Of a stretch of DNA of 64,000 nucleotides, positions 35,371 to 43,769 are shown in pieces (position 1 is the stretch's first letter; every line of letters starts with the position of its first letter). The stretch comes from Methanospirillum stamsii (GTDB taxonomy: Archaea; Halobacteriota; Methanomicrobia; Methanomicrobiales; Methanospirillaceae): contig NZ_CP176366.1 of NCBI RefSeq assembly GCF_046244385.1, positions 1,550,001 through 1,614,000 of the forward strand, written 5' to 3'. A program made the position numbers and the translations under genes. The notes beneath the pieces are model-generated. The model was not told where the DNA came from. It made no database searches and saw only the letters and a program-made list of their open reading frames with translations.

Positions 35371-35640
35371 CCGAATGAGTAAGATAGTATTGGTTATTAC
35401 CTTTTTGAAATAAAACACTCCGGTGCAATAACCCTTCAATTGCGATGTGAAACAGGTTATTCCGATCTACCCCGGCAAAAAAGATACGACATTTCCTGAT
35501 TGATCCTTCACGGGAGAGATACGATCATGCAATTCTGCATAAATCGGCTGAAGGAAAGCATATTCCTGTCCTAGCATCTTCCCGATGAAGGATCCTTATC
35601 ATCTTACCTCGTTTCCATCCCTTCAACCAGATTTCTCTAT
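35371..35640 (-). pseudogene. pseG fragment, module copy D
   Basis: A short piece of pseG (reads L-V-E-G-M-E-T-R, then L-Q-P-I-Y-A-E-L-H-D-R-I, in shifting frames) directly upstream of rpn copy D. Its upstream edge joins abruptly at about 35640 to a fragment of a different Rpn-subfamily gene ('ctatagagaaatctgg'), so a recombination or deletion created this junction. Confidence 0.7.
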
Positions 35641-36085
35641 AAGATAGGCCTCGACAAGCCTGCTCATCACCATGGTCAATGCGATTACTTTATTCTTGAG
35701 ATTCTCATCCATAATTTGTTTCTCCAGTTTTATTGTTTCGAGAAGCAGGTCCTGAACCGGAAGTCAGCTCTCCATGAGTGGAACGAATATCAGTTCCAGT
35801 TCATTTACCGGATTTCCATTGGCAACATCATTTTTTATACGTTCTAATGCTTCATCTGCATTTTTTCCGGATAATCTGATGAGTAACAGTGTAGTGCAGA
35901 CACCCTGTATCAATAAAAAATGAATCCTTTTTTGAGACCGGTGAGTGTACAACTGTGTAGATACGAACATGATATTTTGAAAATATTCTCAGATCATAAT
36001 GGGCAAACCGAATCAGATCTTCTTCAGTCAGAGAAGCCTGCTCCTCGATGTGAAGTATCTCACCATTTTCATACCTATTCCATCT
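35641..36085 (-). pseudogene. Fragment of a second Rpn-subfamily gene
   Basis: Homologous to 36369-37157 on the same strand: H-I-E-E-Q, L-T-E-E-D-L-I-R-F-A-H-Y-D-L-R-I-F-S-K-Y-H-V, then N-A-D-E-A-L-E-R-I-K, V-N-E-L-E-L-I-F-V-P-L-M-E-S. It has frameshifts, a stop right after M-E-S (TGA where the paralogue has CGA-type sequence), and loses its 3' end at the pseG junction near 35640. A non-functional tandem copy. Confidence 0.75.
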
Positions 36086-36159
36086 CCATATTGCATGATT
36101 ATTAACAATACATTCATATGAGTGCAGGTGGACTTGTCAGAGTACTAAGGAGATATCAC

Positions 36160-36348
36160 ATGACTATTCATGCAAAGGCTCGGTATGAAAACCATGTACT
36201 AAAACCAATGCAGGATCTTCCTCTTCATGAGGGGGAGGCCGTCATAATTGAGATCAAACGCTCAATTACCGATCAGATGTGCGGTTTGTTCGCAACAGAT
36301 CCAAAAACTACAGAATTTATTATTGATATGGATCATAGTATGTCCTAA
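36160..36348 (+). CDS. AF2212-type (VapB-like) antitoxin, orphan
   Basis: About 62 residues from ATG 36160, chosen because AAGGAGAT lies about 7 bases before it; an upstream in-frame ATG at 36118 has no such site. The start T-I-H-A-K-A-R-Y-E-N-H-V-L-K-P then L-H-E-G-E-A-V-I-I-E-I matches the AF2212/DUF104 antitoxin fold. These normally precede a PIN-domain VapC gene, but none follows here; the next gene is on the other strand. A leftover antitoxin after toxin loss, or one acting in trans. Confidence 0.7.
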   Translation: MTIHAKARYENHVLKPMQDLPLHEGEAVIIEIKRSITDQMCGLFATDPKTTEFIIDMDHSMS

Positions 36349-36368
36349 TGGAAATACAAAAAACGTGA

Positions 36369-37157
36369 TTAGGGAGTCATTTTTTTAATAAAGTTAAACA
36401 GGTCATCGATGCTTTGAAAATCCAGGATCTCAAAACTCAGGATGTCCAATATTGTACTATCCATATTCTGAAGAGATGTAAGTGTATCTTTTGGAAGAGG
36501 ACCAAATTTCTTCACGAGCAGTCTCTCGATAAGGGCTAGTTTCTCTTCAGTTCTGCCTTTTTCTAAACCCTGTTCAATACCCTGTTCAATGCCAATCACA
36601 ATACCCTGTTCTTTTCCCTTATCCTCTGCATATTTCAAAATTTTTAACATTTTTATCTCCTCCCATATTTTCTCTATAAGGTAGGCTTCTACAAGCCTGT
36701 TACTCATCACCATGGTCAATGCAATTACTTTATTCTTGAGGTTCTCATCCTTAATTTGTTTCTCAAGTTTTATTGTTTCGAAAAGCAGGTCCTGAACCGG
36801 AAGTCTGCTCTCCATGAGTGGAACGAATATCAGTTCCAGTTCATTTACCGGATTTCCATTGGCTACCTCTTTTTTTATACGTTCTAATGCTTCATCTGCA
36901 TTTCTTCCCCGGATAATCTGGTGAGTAACAGTGTAGTGCAGACACCCTGTATCAATAAAAAATGAATCCTTTTTTGAACAGGCCGGTGAGAGTATAACCG
37001 TATGGATACGGACATGATATTTTGAAAATATTCTCAAATCATAATGGGCAAACCGAATCAGGTCTTCTTCCGTCAGGGATGTTTGCTCTTCGATGTGAAG
37101 TATATCACCATTTTCAAGTCTGAAGATAAGATCGACAAACTCGTCTCTTGTCTCCAC
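36369..37157 (-). CDS. Rpn-subfamily nuclease with DUF4351-like tail, N-terminally short
   Basis: 262 residues from GTG 37157. L-I-F-R-L-E-N-G-D-I-L-H-I-E-E-Q-T-S-L holds the PD-(D/E)XK acidic and E-x-Q positions. The C-terminus L-I-E-R-L-L-V-K-K-F-G-P-L-P is DUF4351-like, preceded by G-I-E-Q-G repeats. Family members usually begin about 50 residues earlier. The DNA upstream to about 37316 still encodes that part in frame (Y-D-L-A-F-K-E-S-L-T-L-F-E-N-K-T-L-E-F) but contains no ATG, GTG or TTG before the in-frame stop. The gene has thus lost its true start, or uses a rare one, and may be dying. Confidence 0.7.
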   Translation of the reverse strand: METRDEFVDLIFRLENGDILHIEEQTSLTEEDLIRFAHYDLRIFSKYHVRIHTVILSPACSKKDSFFIDTGCLHYTVTHQIIRGRNADEALERIKKEVANGNPVNELELIFVPLMESRLPVQDLLFETIKLEKQIKDENLKNKVIALTMVMSNRLVEAYLIEKIWEEIKMLKILKYAEDKGKEQGIVIGIEQGIEQGLEKGRTEEKLALIERLLVKKFGPLPKDTLTSLQNMDSTILDILSFEILDFQSIDDLFNFIKKMTP

Positions 37158-37474
37158 CTGGGCAAACTCTGTTGCTAAAACTCCGGTTATCTTTGGGAGG
37201 TCAAGACCGAGGAATTCAAGTGTCTTGTTTTCAAAAAGAGTCAGGGATTCTTTAAAGGCAAGATCGTAATTTTGAGAGTTTATCTTATTAATAGCAGCAC
37301 CCCGGATAAATGAGTAATATTATAGAGAAACCCCGTAATAATCATTATTATTACGTATTTTTACCTCGTGGTTTTTATAATTACTATAAGATTCGACGTA
37401 ACAACTCACCTTTAAGAAGATGAATTGTTTGGGATTTCATTAAATGACGAGAATCCTAATTTTTCTCCCACTAT

Positions 37475-37912
37475 TCAGATAAATCTCTCCTTTATTTTCT
37501 TTGATGTTTCGTAAATACTGAGTAGCACCCCAAACACATCTGCCCCAACCCATGTTCTTCTCCCTCCACTAATCTTGCGATGAAGTACCCCTTGACGTAT
37601 CGCTCCTTCTGCATCATTATTGTGCCATGGAACATCATCATATAACATGAATGTAAGGAGCATTTTCTCTCGTTTGCGAAGTTCTTTGGCAATGCGGATG
37701 ACATCCTTATCAACCCATTCTCGATCAAGCAGTGCCGTAATATCAGCCTGAAATTCCGCGTATGCATTTTTACGACCAAACATCGAGGGTGGGGGGTCAT
37801 TTTCAGTGTATTCTACTGCTCTTTTAAGAATTTCACGAATTCCATTTACAAACTCGAGAAACTTTTCAGGTGGTCTGCCTTTTCTTAGTAAAATATCTGG
37901 TTGAGACGTCAA
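37475..37912 (-). pseudogene. IS66-type transposase, C-terminal remnant
   Basis: 145 residues ending with W-H-N-N-D-A-E-G-A-I-R-Q-G-V-L, R-K-I-S-G-G-R-R-T-W and G-A: the C-terminal part of IS66-family transposases, including the catalytic Glu. The first two thirds of the gene and the accessory genes are missing, so it is a relic. Confidence 0.8.
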
Positions 37913-37979
37913 CTAACTGATCAATAACGATATACCCAAAATCGCTATTACGCCAGATGACAAGTATATAAACCCGGAT

Positions 37980-38599
37980 ATGTCACCCACATCAAAACCA
38001 AAACAATCTCCACCAGATACAACCACATCTCCAGATGGCCCTCTGACATTTGAAAAAGTCTGGCTCATGTTTCAGGAGACGGATAAGAGATTCAAGGATA
38101 CAGACCGGAAGTTTCAGGAGACTGATCTATTACTGAGAGAAAAATTCAAAGAGACAGACAAAAAACTCAACAAACTGGAGCAGTTGTTCACCTCACAGTG
38201 GGGGAAACTTGTCGAATCTCTGGTGGAAGGTGATATCCTCACTATCCTCAATCAATGGGGAATAGAGGTGACTGATACCATAAAAAGAAGATCCGGTCGC
38301 CGTGACGGGGTTGATTACGAGTTTGATATCATCGCAATCAATGGATCTGAAATTGTAATAATAGAGGTCAAAACTACACTGCGACCAGAGGATATCAGAA
38401 ATTTCCTGAAAAAGCTCAAGCTGGCAAAGAACTGGATGCCGGAATATGCAGATAAAAAACTATATGGAGCGGTGCCTTCATCTCTGAAGATGCCGGGACA
38501 GCGGCAATGGCTGAGAAGAGTGGACTGTTTGTCATCAGGGCTACCGGGGATAGTGCAAGCATCGTTAACAGAGATGGGTTTCAACCGAAAAGCTGGTGA
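37980..38599 (+). pseudogene. DUF3782-type PD-(D/E)XK protein with C-terminal frameshift
   Basis: The N-terminus is low complexity. Residues 30-75 form a coiled coil of F-K-x-T-D-K/R type repeats. Residues 80-165 are a nuclease-like domain (D-Y-E-F-D-I-I-A, then I-V-I-I-E-V-K-T-T-L). Around 38470-38476 a base appears to be missing. After the shift, the original C-terminus is readable in another frame as A-M-A-E-K-S-G-L-F-V-I-R-A-T-G and F-Q-P-K-S-W, ending at TGA 38597-38599. The shifted frame continues to 38651 with unrelated residues. Core catalytic residues precede the shift, so partial function is possible. Confidence 0.75.
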
Positions 38600-38981
38600 T
38601 AATCTTAAGCCCTTGCACCGTCCAGGTTCTTCCCGTCAATCTTTGCTTTAATGGCACGGATACACTCTTTCGTCTCATGATTAAACTTCCGGCTTTTTTC
38701 AGATTCAATCGTATCCGGGCATACCTTCTGGAAATTGCTACATCTATCAGAACTATATCCACATATTCGATGAAATTTACTATTGCCTGCTCATTACTCA
38801 CAATCCGGGTACTATTCAACGCCCCATACAGAAGTTCACCAAGGACAGTAACAGGCAGATAGAGAATATCAGAATTGTCAATAATTTTACAGATTTTGGG
38901 AATGCCCTGGCGATAGGCAATTACCGCATTTGTATCAAGTACTACTCTACCAATTTCCTTCAACCCTTCCAAACTCCTCAT
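38565..38981 (-). pseudogene. VapC-like PIN-domain toxin, truncated
   Basis: PIN start V-V-L-D-T-N-A-V-I-A-Y (first Asp) and T-V-L-G-E-L-L-Y-G (Glu) are present. After L-K-K-A-G-S near residue 98 the sequence changes to unrelated residues and the expected D-x-x-I-A-A with the remaining acidic residues is absent. A different minus-strand frame over 38608-38680 reads like the end of another protein (A-K-I-D-G-K-N-L-D-G-A-R-A), so a deletion probably joined two genes. Without its last acids the RNase should be inactive. Its start overlaps the antitoxin gene. Confidence 0.7.
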
Positions 38982-39171
38982 CGATCACCGCCAACATCTC
39001 ATTTGCTTCTTCAGATGATAATGTCCCAGCTAAATTCCGAAGCCTTTCCTTTTTTACCCGGGGTGAGATCAATGCAATCATCCGTTCATGTTCCTGTAAA
39101 CCTTCAACCGGTTTAACCGGTTTAAATACGTTATCCTCAAAAATTACCTCAATTGTTAGAGTCATAAGCAA
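38947..39171 (-). CDS. AF2212-type (VapB-like) antitoxin
   Basis: 74 residues: T-I-E-V-I-F-E-D-N-V-F-K-P, then L-x-E-H-E-R-M-I-A-L-I, then a helical tail with S-S-E-E-A-N-E. This is the AF2212/DUF104 beta-rich fold that precedes PIN toxins. The toxin gene follows with a 35-base overlap, confirming a VapBC pair, although the toxin is truncated. Confidence 0.8.
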   Translation of the reverse strand: MLMTLTIEVIFEDNVFKPVKPVEGLQEHERMIALISPRVKKERLRNLAGTLSSEEANEMLAVIDEEFGRVEGNW

Positions 39172-39403
39172 TCTCCGACGGTTAAGTAATGGACAATATC
39201 TCTTTTCCCAATACTAACACATGATCATCTCTATAATAATATCTATTCTTAACTAATTTAATCAAAACTTTAAAGCCCACCATAAGGGCATCAAGAATAT
39301 AATTTCTCTAAAGATAGCCTGCGAACAGAACTCCCAAATCATCCGAACTATCCGGTCCGACCGCTAGATCCAGCCCGGCAACTCCACAGCAGAGATGGAT
39401 TAG

Positions 39404-39773
39404 TTAACAAATACCAAAAAATGAATCCTTTTTTGAACAGGCTGGTGAGAGTACAACTGTATGGATACGTACATGATATTTTGAAAATATTCTCAGATCA
39501 TAATGGGCAAATCGAATCAGATCTTCTTCCGTCAGAGAAATCTGCTCCTCGATGTGAAGTATCTCACCATTTTCAAGTCTGAAGATAAGATCAACAAACT
39601 CATCTCTTGTCTCCACCTCTGCAAACTCTGTTGCTAAAACTCCGGTTATCTTTGGGAGGTCAAGGCCGAGGAATTCAAGTGTCTTGTTTTCAAAAAGAGT
39701 CAGGGATTCTTTGAAGGCAAGATCATAGTTGTTTGAGTTAATCCTGTTAATTGCAGCACCCCGGATAAATAAA
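39404..39773 (-). pseudogene. 5' fragment of the second Rpn subfamily
   Basis: Closely matches the N-terminal part of 36369-37316 (Y-D-L-A-F-K-E-S-L-T-L-F-E-N-K, then V-E-T-R-D-E-F-V-D-L-I-F-R-L-E-N-G, then Y-H-V-R-I-H-T-V). It stops after K-D-S-F-F, where homology ends. Like its paralogue it has no standard start codon upstream. A relic. Confidence 0.75.
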
Positions 39774-39927
39774 TAATATAAAAGAGAGATTGAGTCTAGT
39801 CGGGGGAATTACTTGTTATTTGCTGAGCAGGATAATTGATATAAACTTTTTCACTGTTGATAAGTGAAACCGCTAATATGGAGTTTTTTAGGTTTCCGGA
39901 GGATCAATTCCCCAAATTTTTCTAAAA

Positions 39928-40752
39928 TTATCCCAGGATTTTTGCTTGTTCCAAAGCTACTTTTATGGTATGCAGGGATTCTTCAATCTTTGTTAACCGG
40001 TCATTCACAGAAGAACGGAAATCATCACGAAGTCCATGAATTTCTGTAACCATTTCATCCTGTTTCTTCAAAGATTCCTTATGCATGCCAATAGATTCTT
40101 TATGTAAGTCAAGGGCTTCCCTTTGCATACCAACTGTTTCATGTTGAAGGCCAATAGTTTCTTTTTGAAGACCAATGGTTTCCTTTTGCATGTCGACAGT
40201 TTCATGTTGAAGATCAAGCATTTTATGTTGAAGACCAATAGTCTCTTTTTGAAGACCAATAGTTTCTTTTTGAAGACCAATAGTTTCCTTTTGCATGTCG
40301 ACAGTTTCATGTTGAAGATCAAGCATTTTATGTTGAAGACCAATGGTTTCTTTTTGAAGATCAATGGTTGTTTCTTGTAGATCAACAGTTTTATGCTGTA
40401 GATCCCTCATTTCAACAAGTATGGGGACTGATTTCGCCATCTGCTCCATCTGGAGATCCTGACTGAATGAGGCTAAAGGGGCGATCTGTCCATTGTATGG
40501 TTGTACGGTAATATTATGGACAATCGCTAATTCTGGCTTAATTGTCTGGATATTCTGGATAAGAAGATTTATTTTCGCTTCTTCACCTTCAACGTAAATG
40601 ATAACAAGTTCTTCAGTCTCATTCATATCATTAAATGCTTCAAAATTAAAAAATCGTAATTTTTTCGCATAATGGAGAAGGTTGAGCCTGAAGCCGACTT
40701 CATGAATTCGGGAACCATGGATTGTTATCTGCGATTGCATTCTTCTACTCAT
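39928..40752 (-). CDS. Acylphosphatase-like domain fused to a heptad-repeat coiled coil
   Basis: 274 residues. Residues 6-92 resemble the acylphosphatase fold: I-T-I-H-G-S-R-I-H-E-V-G-F-R (the V-G-F-R Arg of the phosphate loop), then a helix, and later V-I-I-Y-V-E-G-E-E. Residues about 118-226 are exact or near-exact seven-residue repeats of the type L-Q-K-E-T-I-G, L-Q-H-K-M-L-D, L-Q-H-E-T-V-D and M-Q-K-E-T-I-G, an ideal long coiled coil. The end (R-D-D-F-R-S-S-V-N-D-R-L-T-K-I-E) resembles coiled-coil tails of DUF3782-like proteins. Probably a dimeric or filament-forming protein of unknown role. Confidence 0.65.
   Translation of the reverse strand: MSRRMQSQITIHGSRIHEVGFRLNLLHYAKKLRFFNFEAFNDMNETEELVIIYVEGEEAKINLLIQNIQTIKPELAIVHNITVQPYNGQIAPLASFSQDLQMEQMAKSVPILVEMRDLQHKTVDLQETTIDLQKETIGLQHKMLDLQHETVDMQKETIGLQKETIGLQKETIGLQHKMLDLQHETVDMQKETIGLQKETIGLQHETVGMQREALDLHKESIGMHKESLKKQDEMVTEIHGLRDDFRSSVNDRLTKIEESLHTIKVALEQAKILG
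40110..40390 (-). repeat. 21-bp minisatellite encoding coiled-coil heptads
   Basis: Tandem 21-base units, one per heptad, with phrases such as 'ttgaagaccaatagtttc' recurring. A higher-order block recurs about 105-126 bases apart. Because units are multiples of three, copy changes lengthen or shorten the coiled coil without breaking the frame. Confidence 0.8.
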
Positions 40753-41078
40753 TTATCCTCCTCGAGAAACAATAAGGTTTCGTACCTCATAGTTTTTGTC
40801 GGGCCCGGTAAGTGTCCGTCTAAAAATCCTCAAATAAGGCCCGGATTAAGAAAAAACCGATGTTTTGAATTATGGGATGAGGGGGATAAAAAATAAGGTC
40901 ATTAATGCCTTTGTTTTCCATTTCACCAATGAATATCATTTTCTCAAGGGCATTTCCTGCCTCATGAAATGAAGGCGGTATTTATTATGGGTCCATGGGC
41001 GATCCTGGAATAGCGACCCCTTTAAAAAAGCCGCCATCAATTACCGTTTTTGAGAAGAATGTCACTTTTGGGGATAAC
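40753..41078 (+). other. Intergenic region without genes
   Basis: About 325 bases before the chemoreceptor promoter. It holds short AT-rich and GGGCCCGG-like stretches (near 40801 and 40840) but no frame of note and no recognisable RNA. Confidence 0.45.
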
Positions 41079-41079
41079 C

Positions 41080-41087
41080 TTATATAT
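41080..41087 (+). promoter_or_regulatory. TATA box candidate for the chemoreceptor gene
   Basis: TTATATAT after 'ggataacc', a good archaeal TATA box, implying a leader of about 185 bases. A second box, GATATATAAAA at 41192-41202, would give a leader of about 70 bases. Which one is used cannot be told from sequence. Confidence 0.45.
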
Positions 41088-41294
41088 GGCCCGGAGAACT
41101 TATTATCATCCTGCTGACTTCAACGATATTTTATTGTCTTCGATGAATAATAATCTGGTTCTATAAACACAGATGGTGTCTTTCATGTCCGGATATATAA
41201 AACGCAATCTCTATCAGGTAAGCATCTAACATTGTATTATGACACGGCAGGGTAATTACCCTGTCTGCACCAGCTAAAAAATTGAGGGAATGGG

Positions 41295-43718
41295 ATGAAA
41301 AACAAAATAACATCCTGGCTGGACAATGCAACAATCGGGCGTAAGATTTCGGTAATCAGTCTGATCCTTGTTATTGTTCCTGCTCTGATAGTGGGGTTTG
41401 TGGCATATTCCAGTGCGGAATCTGCAATAAAAAATGATATCCAGACAAATCTGGAGGTTCAGGTCGATGATATCAATGATGAATCTGCAACTGTTTATGA
41501 CCTGACGTTGGTTAAAGTAAAAAGTGATCTCAACGTCTTCCGTGAATTTTTCTATGAAAAAGGGGACGCTGCGATTGTCAATGACAAAATGGTTCTTGGC
41601 TCATCATATGTTGTCAATGACAATTTCCAGATAGTAGACGAGGTCCAGAAACTTCTAGGTGGGGCAGCTACGGTGTTCCAGAAAGAAGGAGATCAGGCGA
41701 TTCGTATCTCAACAAATGTCATTGGCGAAGACGGGAAACGCGCCATTGGGACGTCGGTCTCTGACAAAGTGTATGATGAAGTAATAAACAAAGGCCAGAC
41801 CTATTATGGAACTGCAACGGTTGTCGGGAAAGAATACATTACTGCTTATGAGCCGATAAAAGACAAGTCTGGAAATATTATTGGTATTCTCTTTGTAGGT
41901 GTTGAAGAAGATTCAACGATTGGTCTTCTCGAGGATCAGATAAAAGCGAAAAAAATCGGTCAGGACGGGTACATGTATGTCCTGAATAGTCAGGGAATTA
42001 CGGTTATCCATCCGACCAATGAAGGAAGAAACGATTCTGATCTTCCATTCATAAAAGATATAATCGCGAAAAAGGACGGGTACCTGGCATACAATTACAA
42101 TGGTGTGGAGAAAGTTGCTGCATTCTCATATTTCGAGCCCTTCGACTGGATTATCGTAGCAAGCAGCGAACTGGATGATTTTACCGGACCACTAGACACG
42201 ATACGAAACGCGATAATTATCGTTATCATCATTGGAGTTATTGCCGGAATCATCGTCTCATATCTCTTTGGAAGATCCATCTCCCGGAGGATGGATGACC
42301 TGGTCCGGCTTGCACACATGGTAAAAGACGGGGATCTCTCCGGAAATATCACTCTTTCAGAGAGCAATGATGAGATCGGGGTCTTGGGCAGGGCTTTTGC
42401 TGAACTGGTAACTACTTTCAGGCTCTTTCGCGATGAGGTCCGGACTCTCAGTTTAGCAGCATCCTCGGGAAATCTGAATGTCCGGGGGGATGTTAGCAAG
42501 TTCCAGGGAGACTATGCGGTAATCATTGACGGGGTGAATGAGACCGTTGATGCCATGGTAACTCCCCTGCAGGCGGCAATGGAACTCTGTAATTCCTATG
42601 CAAAAGGAGATTTCAAAGCCCGTGTAAATCCGGACCTGCATCTTGAAGGCGATTTCATCAAATTCCGTGATGCTTTGAACACTATCGGTACAGACATATC
42701 CGAGGCATTAATTGCCGTCAGTGCCCAGGTCGAAGAAGTAAGTAGTAAAGTGGATGAAGTAAGCAGTAAAGTGGATGAAGTCACCAGTGAGACCTGTGAA
42801 GCATACAAGAGTATCGAGGATGTGTCAGAAGGAACCGGACAGGTAGCAAGAATTGCAGCGGCTGTCAACGATCTTGCTGACAAGAGCGGAATGAATACCC
42901 AGCAGATTTTAGCTGCGATGAATGATCTCTCAACCACGGTCTCATCGGTTGCAACAAAAATGGAACATGTTTCCGTTCTTACCAACAATGCATCCGAATT
43001 ATCCGAAAATGGTATGAATGCTGCAGGTCAGGCTGAAACCGGAATGAAGGGAATTATGCAGGCTTCCTCTGCCATCGATCAGATGAACCGGGAGATCAGC
43101 GAGCAGATGCAGGAGATTGGCAGAATCGTTGATATCATCAGTTCCATTGCCGAAGAGACCAACCTTCTTGCATTAAATGCCGCCATCGAAGCTGCACGTG
43201 CAGGTGATGCAGGTCTTGGATTTGCGGTCGTTGCAGCAGAAGTAAAAGAACTTGCAAACGAGTCGCAGAAATCTGCTGAAAATATTGCCGGAATTATCTC
43301 TGCTCTTCAAAAGAAATCCGCTGCAATGGCCGATGCAGTCAGCAACTCCCTTTCTGAAGTAGAGACCGGAAATGTTTCCGTCAGCAAAACACTTGAAATC
43401 TTTAACGAGATTGTGACTTCAATCTCGGTTATCCATGCTAATATGGGCGAAGTTGCAGCAGCCAGCGAGGAACAGGCAGCTTCAGTTGAAGAAGTCACTG
43501 CTACGGTAAATGAATTCAGTGATATGGTGAACCAGACCGCGAAGGAATCCATCGGTCTTGCAGCAGCGAGTGAACAGTCTTCAGCTGCAGTCGGTCAGAT
43601 AACGACGATGGTCTCGCAGGTCAATGATTCAATGGAATATATCCACCGGATTGCCGGAGAGGCCCATGAATCGGTACAGCGTATCCATGAAAAAATGAAC
43701 CGGTTTAAATACTACTAA
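41295..43718 (+). CDS. Methyl-accepting chemotaxis protein with periplasmic-side Cache domain
   Basis: 807 residues. TM1 about 18-41; an extracellular Cache-type sensor about 45-300 (Y-G-T-A-T-V-V-G-K-E-Y-I-T-A-Y-E-P-I, I-G-Q-D-G-Y-M-Y-V-L, I-H-P-T); TM2 about 303-325 (I-I-I-V-I-I-I-G-V-I-A-G-I-I-V); HAMP 326-380 and a second HAMP-like segment to about 470. The kinase-control tip reads E-E-T-N-L-L-A-L-N-A-A-I-E-A-A-R-A-G near 620. It senses a small extracellular ligand and signals to CheA and so to archaella. GAGGGAATGGG precedes the ATG. No other che gene is nearby, so it acts with components encoded elsewhere. Confidence 0.93.
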   Translation: MKNKITSWLDNATIGRKISVISLILVIVPALIVGFVAYSSAESAIKNDIQTNLEVQVDDINDESATVYDLTLVKVKSDLNVFREFFYEKGDAAIVNDKMVLGSSYVVNDNFQIVDEVQKLLGGAATVFQKEGDQAIRISTNVIGEDGKRAIGTSVSDKVYDEVINKGQTYYGTATVVGKEYITAYEPIKDKSGNIIGILFVGVEEDSTIGLLEDQIKAKKIGQDGYMYVLNSQGITVIHPTNEGRNDSDLPFIKDIIAKKDGYLAYNYNGVEKVAAFSYFEPFDWIIVASSELDDFTGPLDTIRNAIIIVIIIGVIAGIIVSYLFGRSISRRMDDLVRLAHMVKDGDLSGNITLSESNDEIGVLGRAFAELVTTFRLFRDEVRTLSLAASSGNLNVRGDVSKFQGDYAVIIDGVNETVDAMVTPLQAAMELCNSYAKGDFKARVNPDLHLEGDFIKFRDALNTIGTDISEALIAVSAQVEEVSSKVDEVSSKVDEVTSETCEAYKSIEDVSEGTGQVARIAAAVNDLADKSGMNTQQILAAMNDLSTTVSSVATKMEHVSVLTNNASELSENGMNAAGQAETGMKGIMQASSAIDQMNREISEQMQEIGRIVDIISSIAEETNLLALNAAIEAARAGDAGLGFAVVAAEVKELANESQKSAENIAGIISALQKKSAAMADAVSNSLSEVETGNVSVSKTLEIFNEIVTSISVIHANMGEVAAASEEQAASVEEVTATVNEFSDMVNQTAKESIGLAAASEQSSAAVGQITTMVSQVNDSMEYIHRIAGEAHESVQRIHEKMNRFKYY

Positions 43719-43721
43719 CCC

Positions 43722-43728
43722 TTTTTTT
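43722..43728 (+). terminator. T-tract terminator after the chemoreceptor gene
   Basis: Seven T residues three bases after the stop codon, no hairpin. Archaeal RNA polymerase stops at such runs. The next gene starts 42 bases later in the same direction. Confidence 0.4.
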
Positions 43729-43769
43729 CCGGACATTATTATGAGTCCTGATGGTAAACGTGTACAACC

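Noticed and set aside
40123..40380. Open frames on both strands of the 21-bp repeat tract.
   Set aside because: A tandem repeat whose unit is a multiple of three stays open in several frames if one unit lacks stops. Only the minus-strand frame continues into non-repeat domains.
40110..40390. Regular short repeats considered as a CRISPR array.
   Set aside because: Units are contiguous with no unique spacers and lie inside a protein gene.
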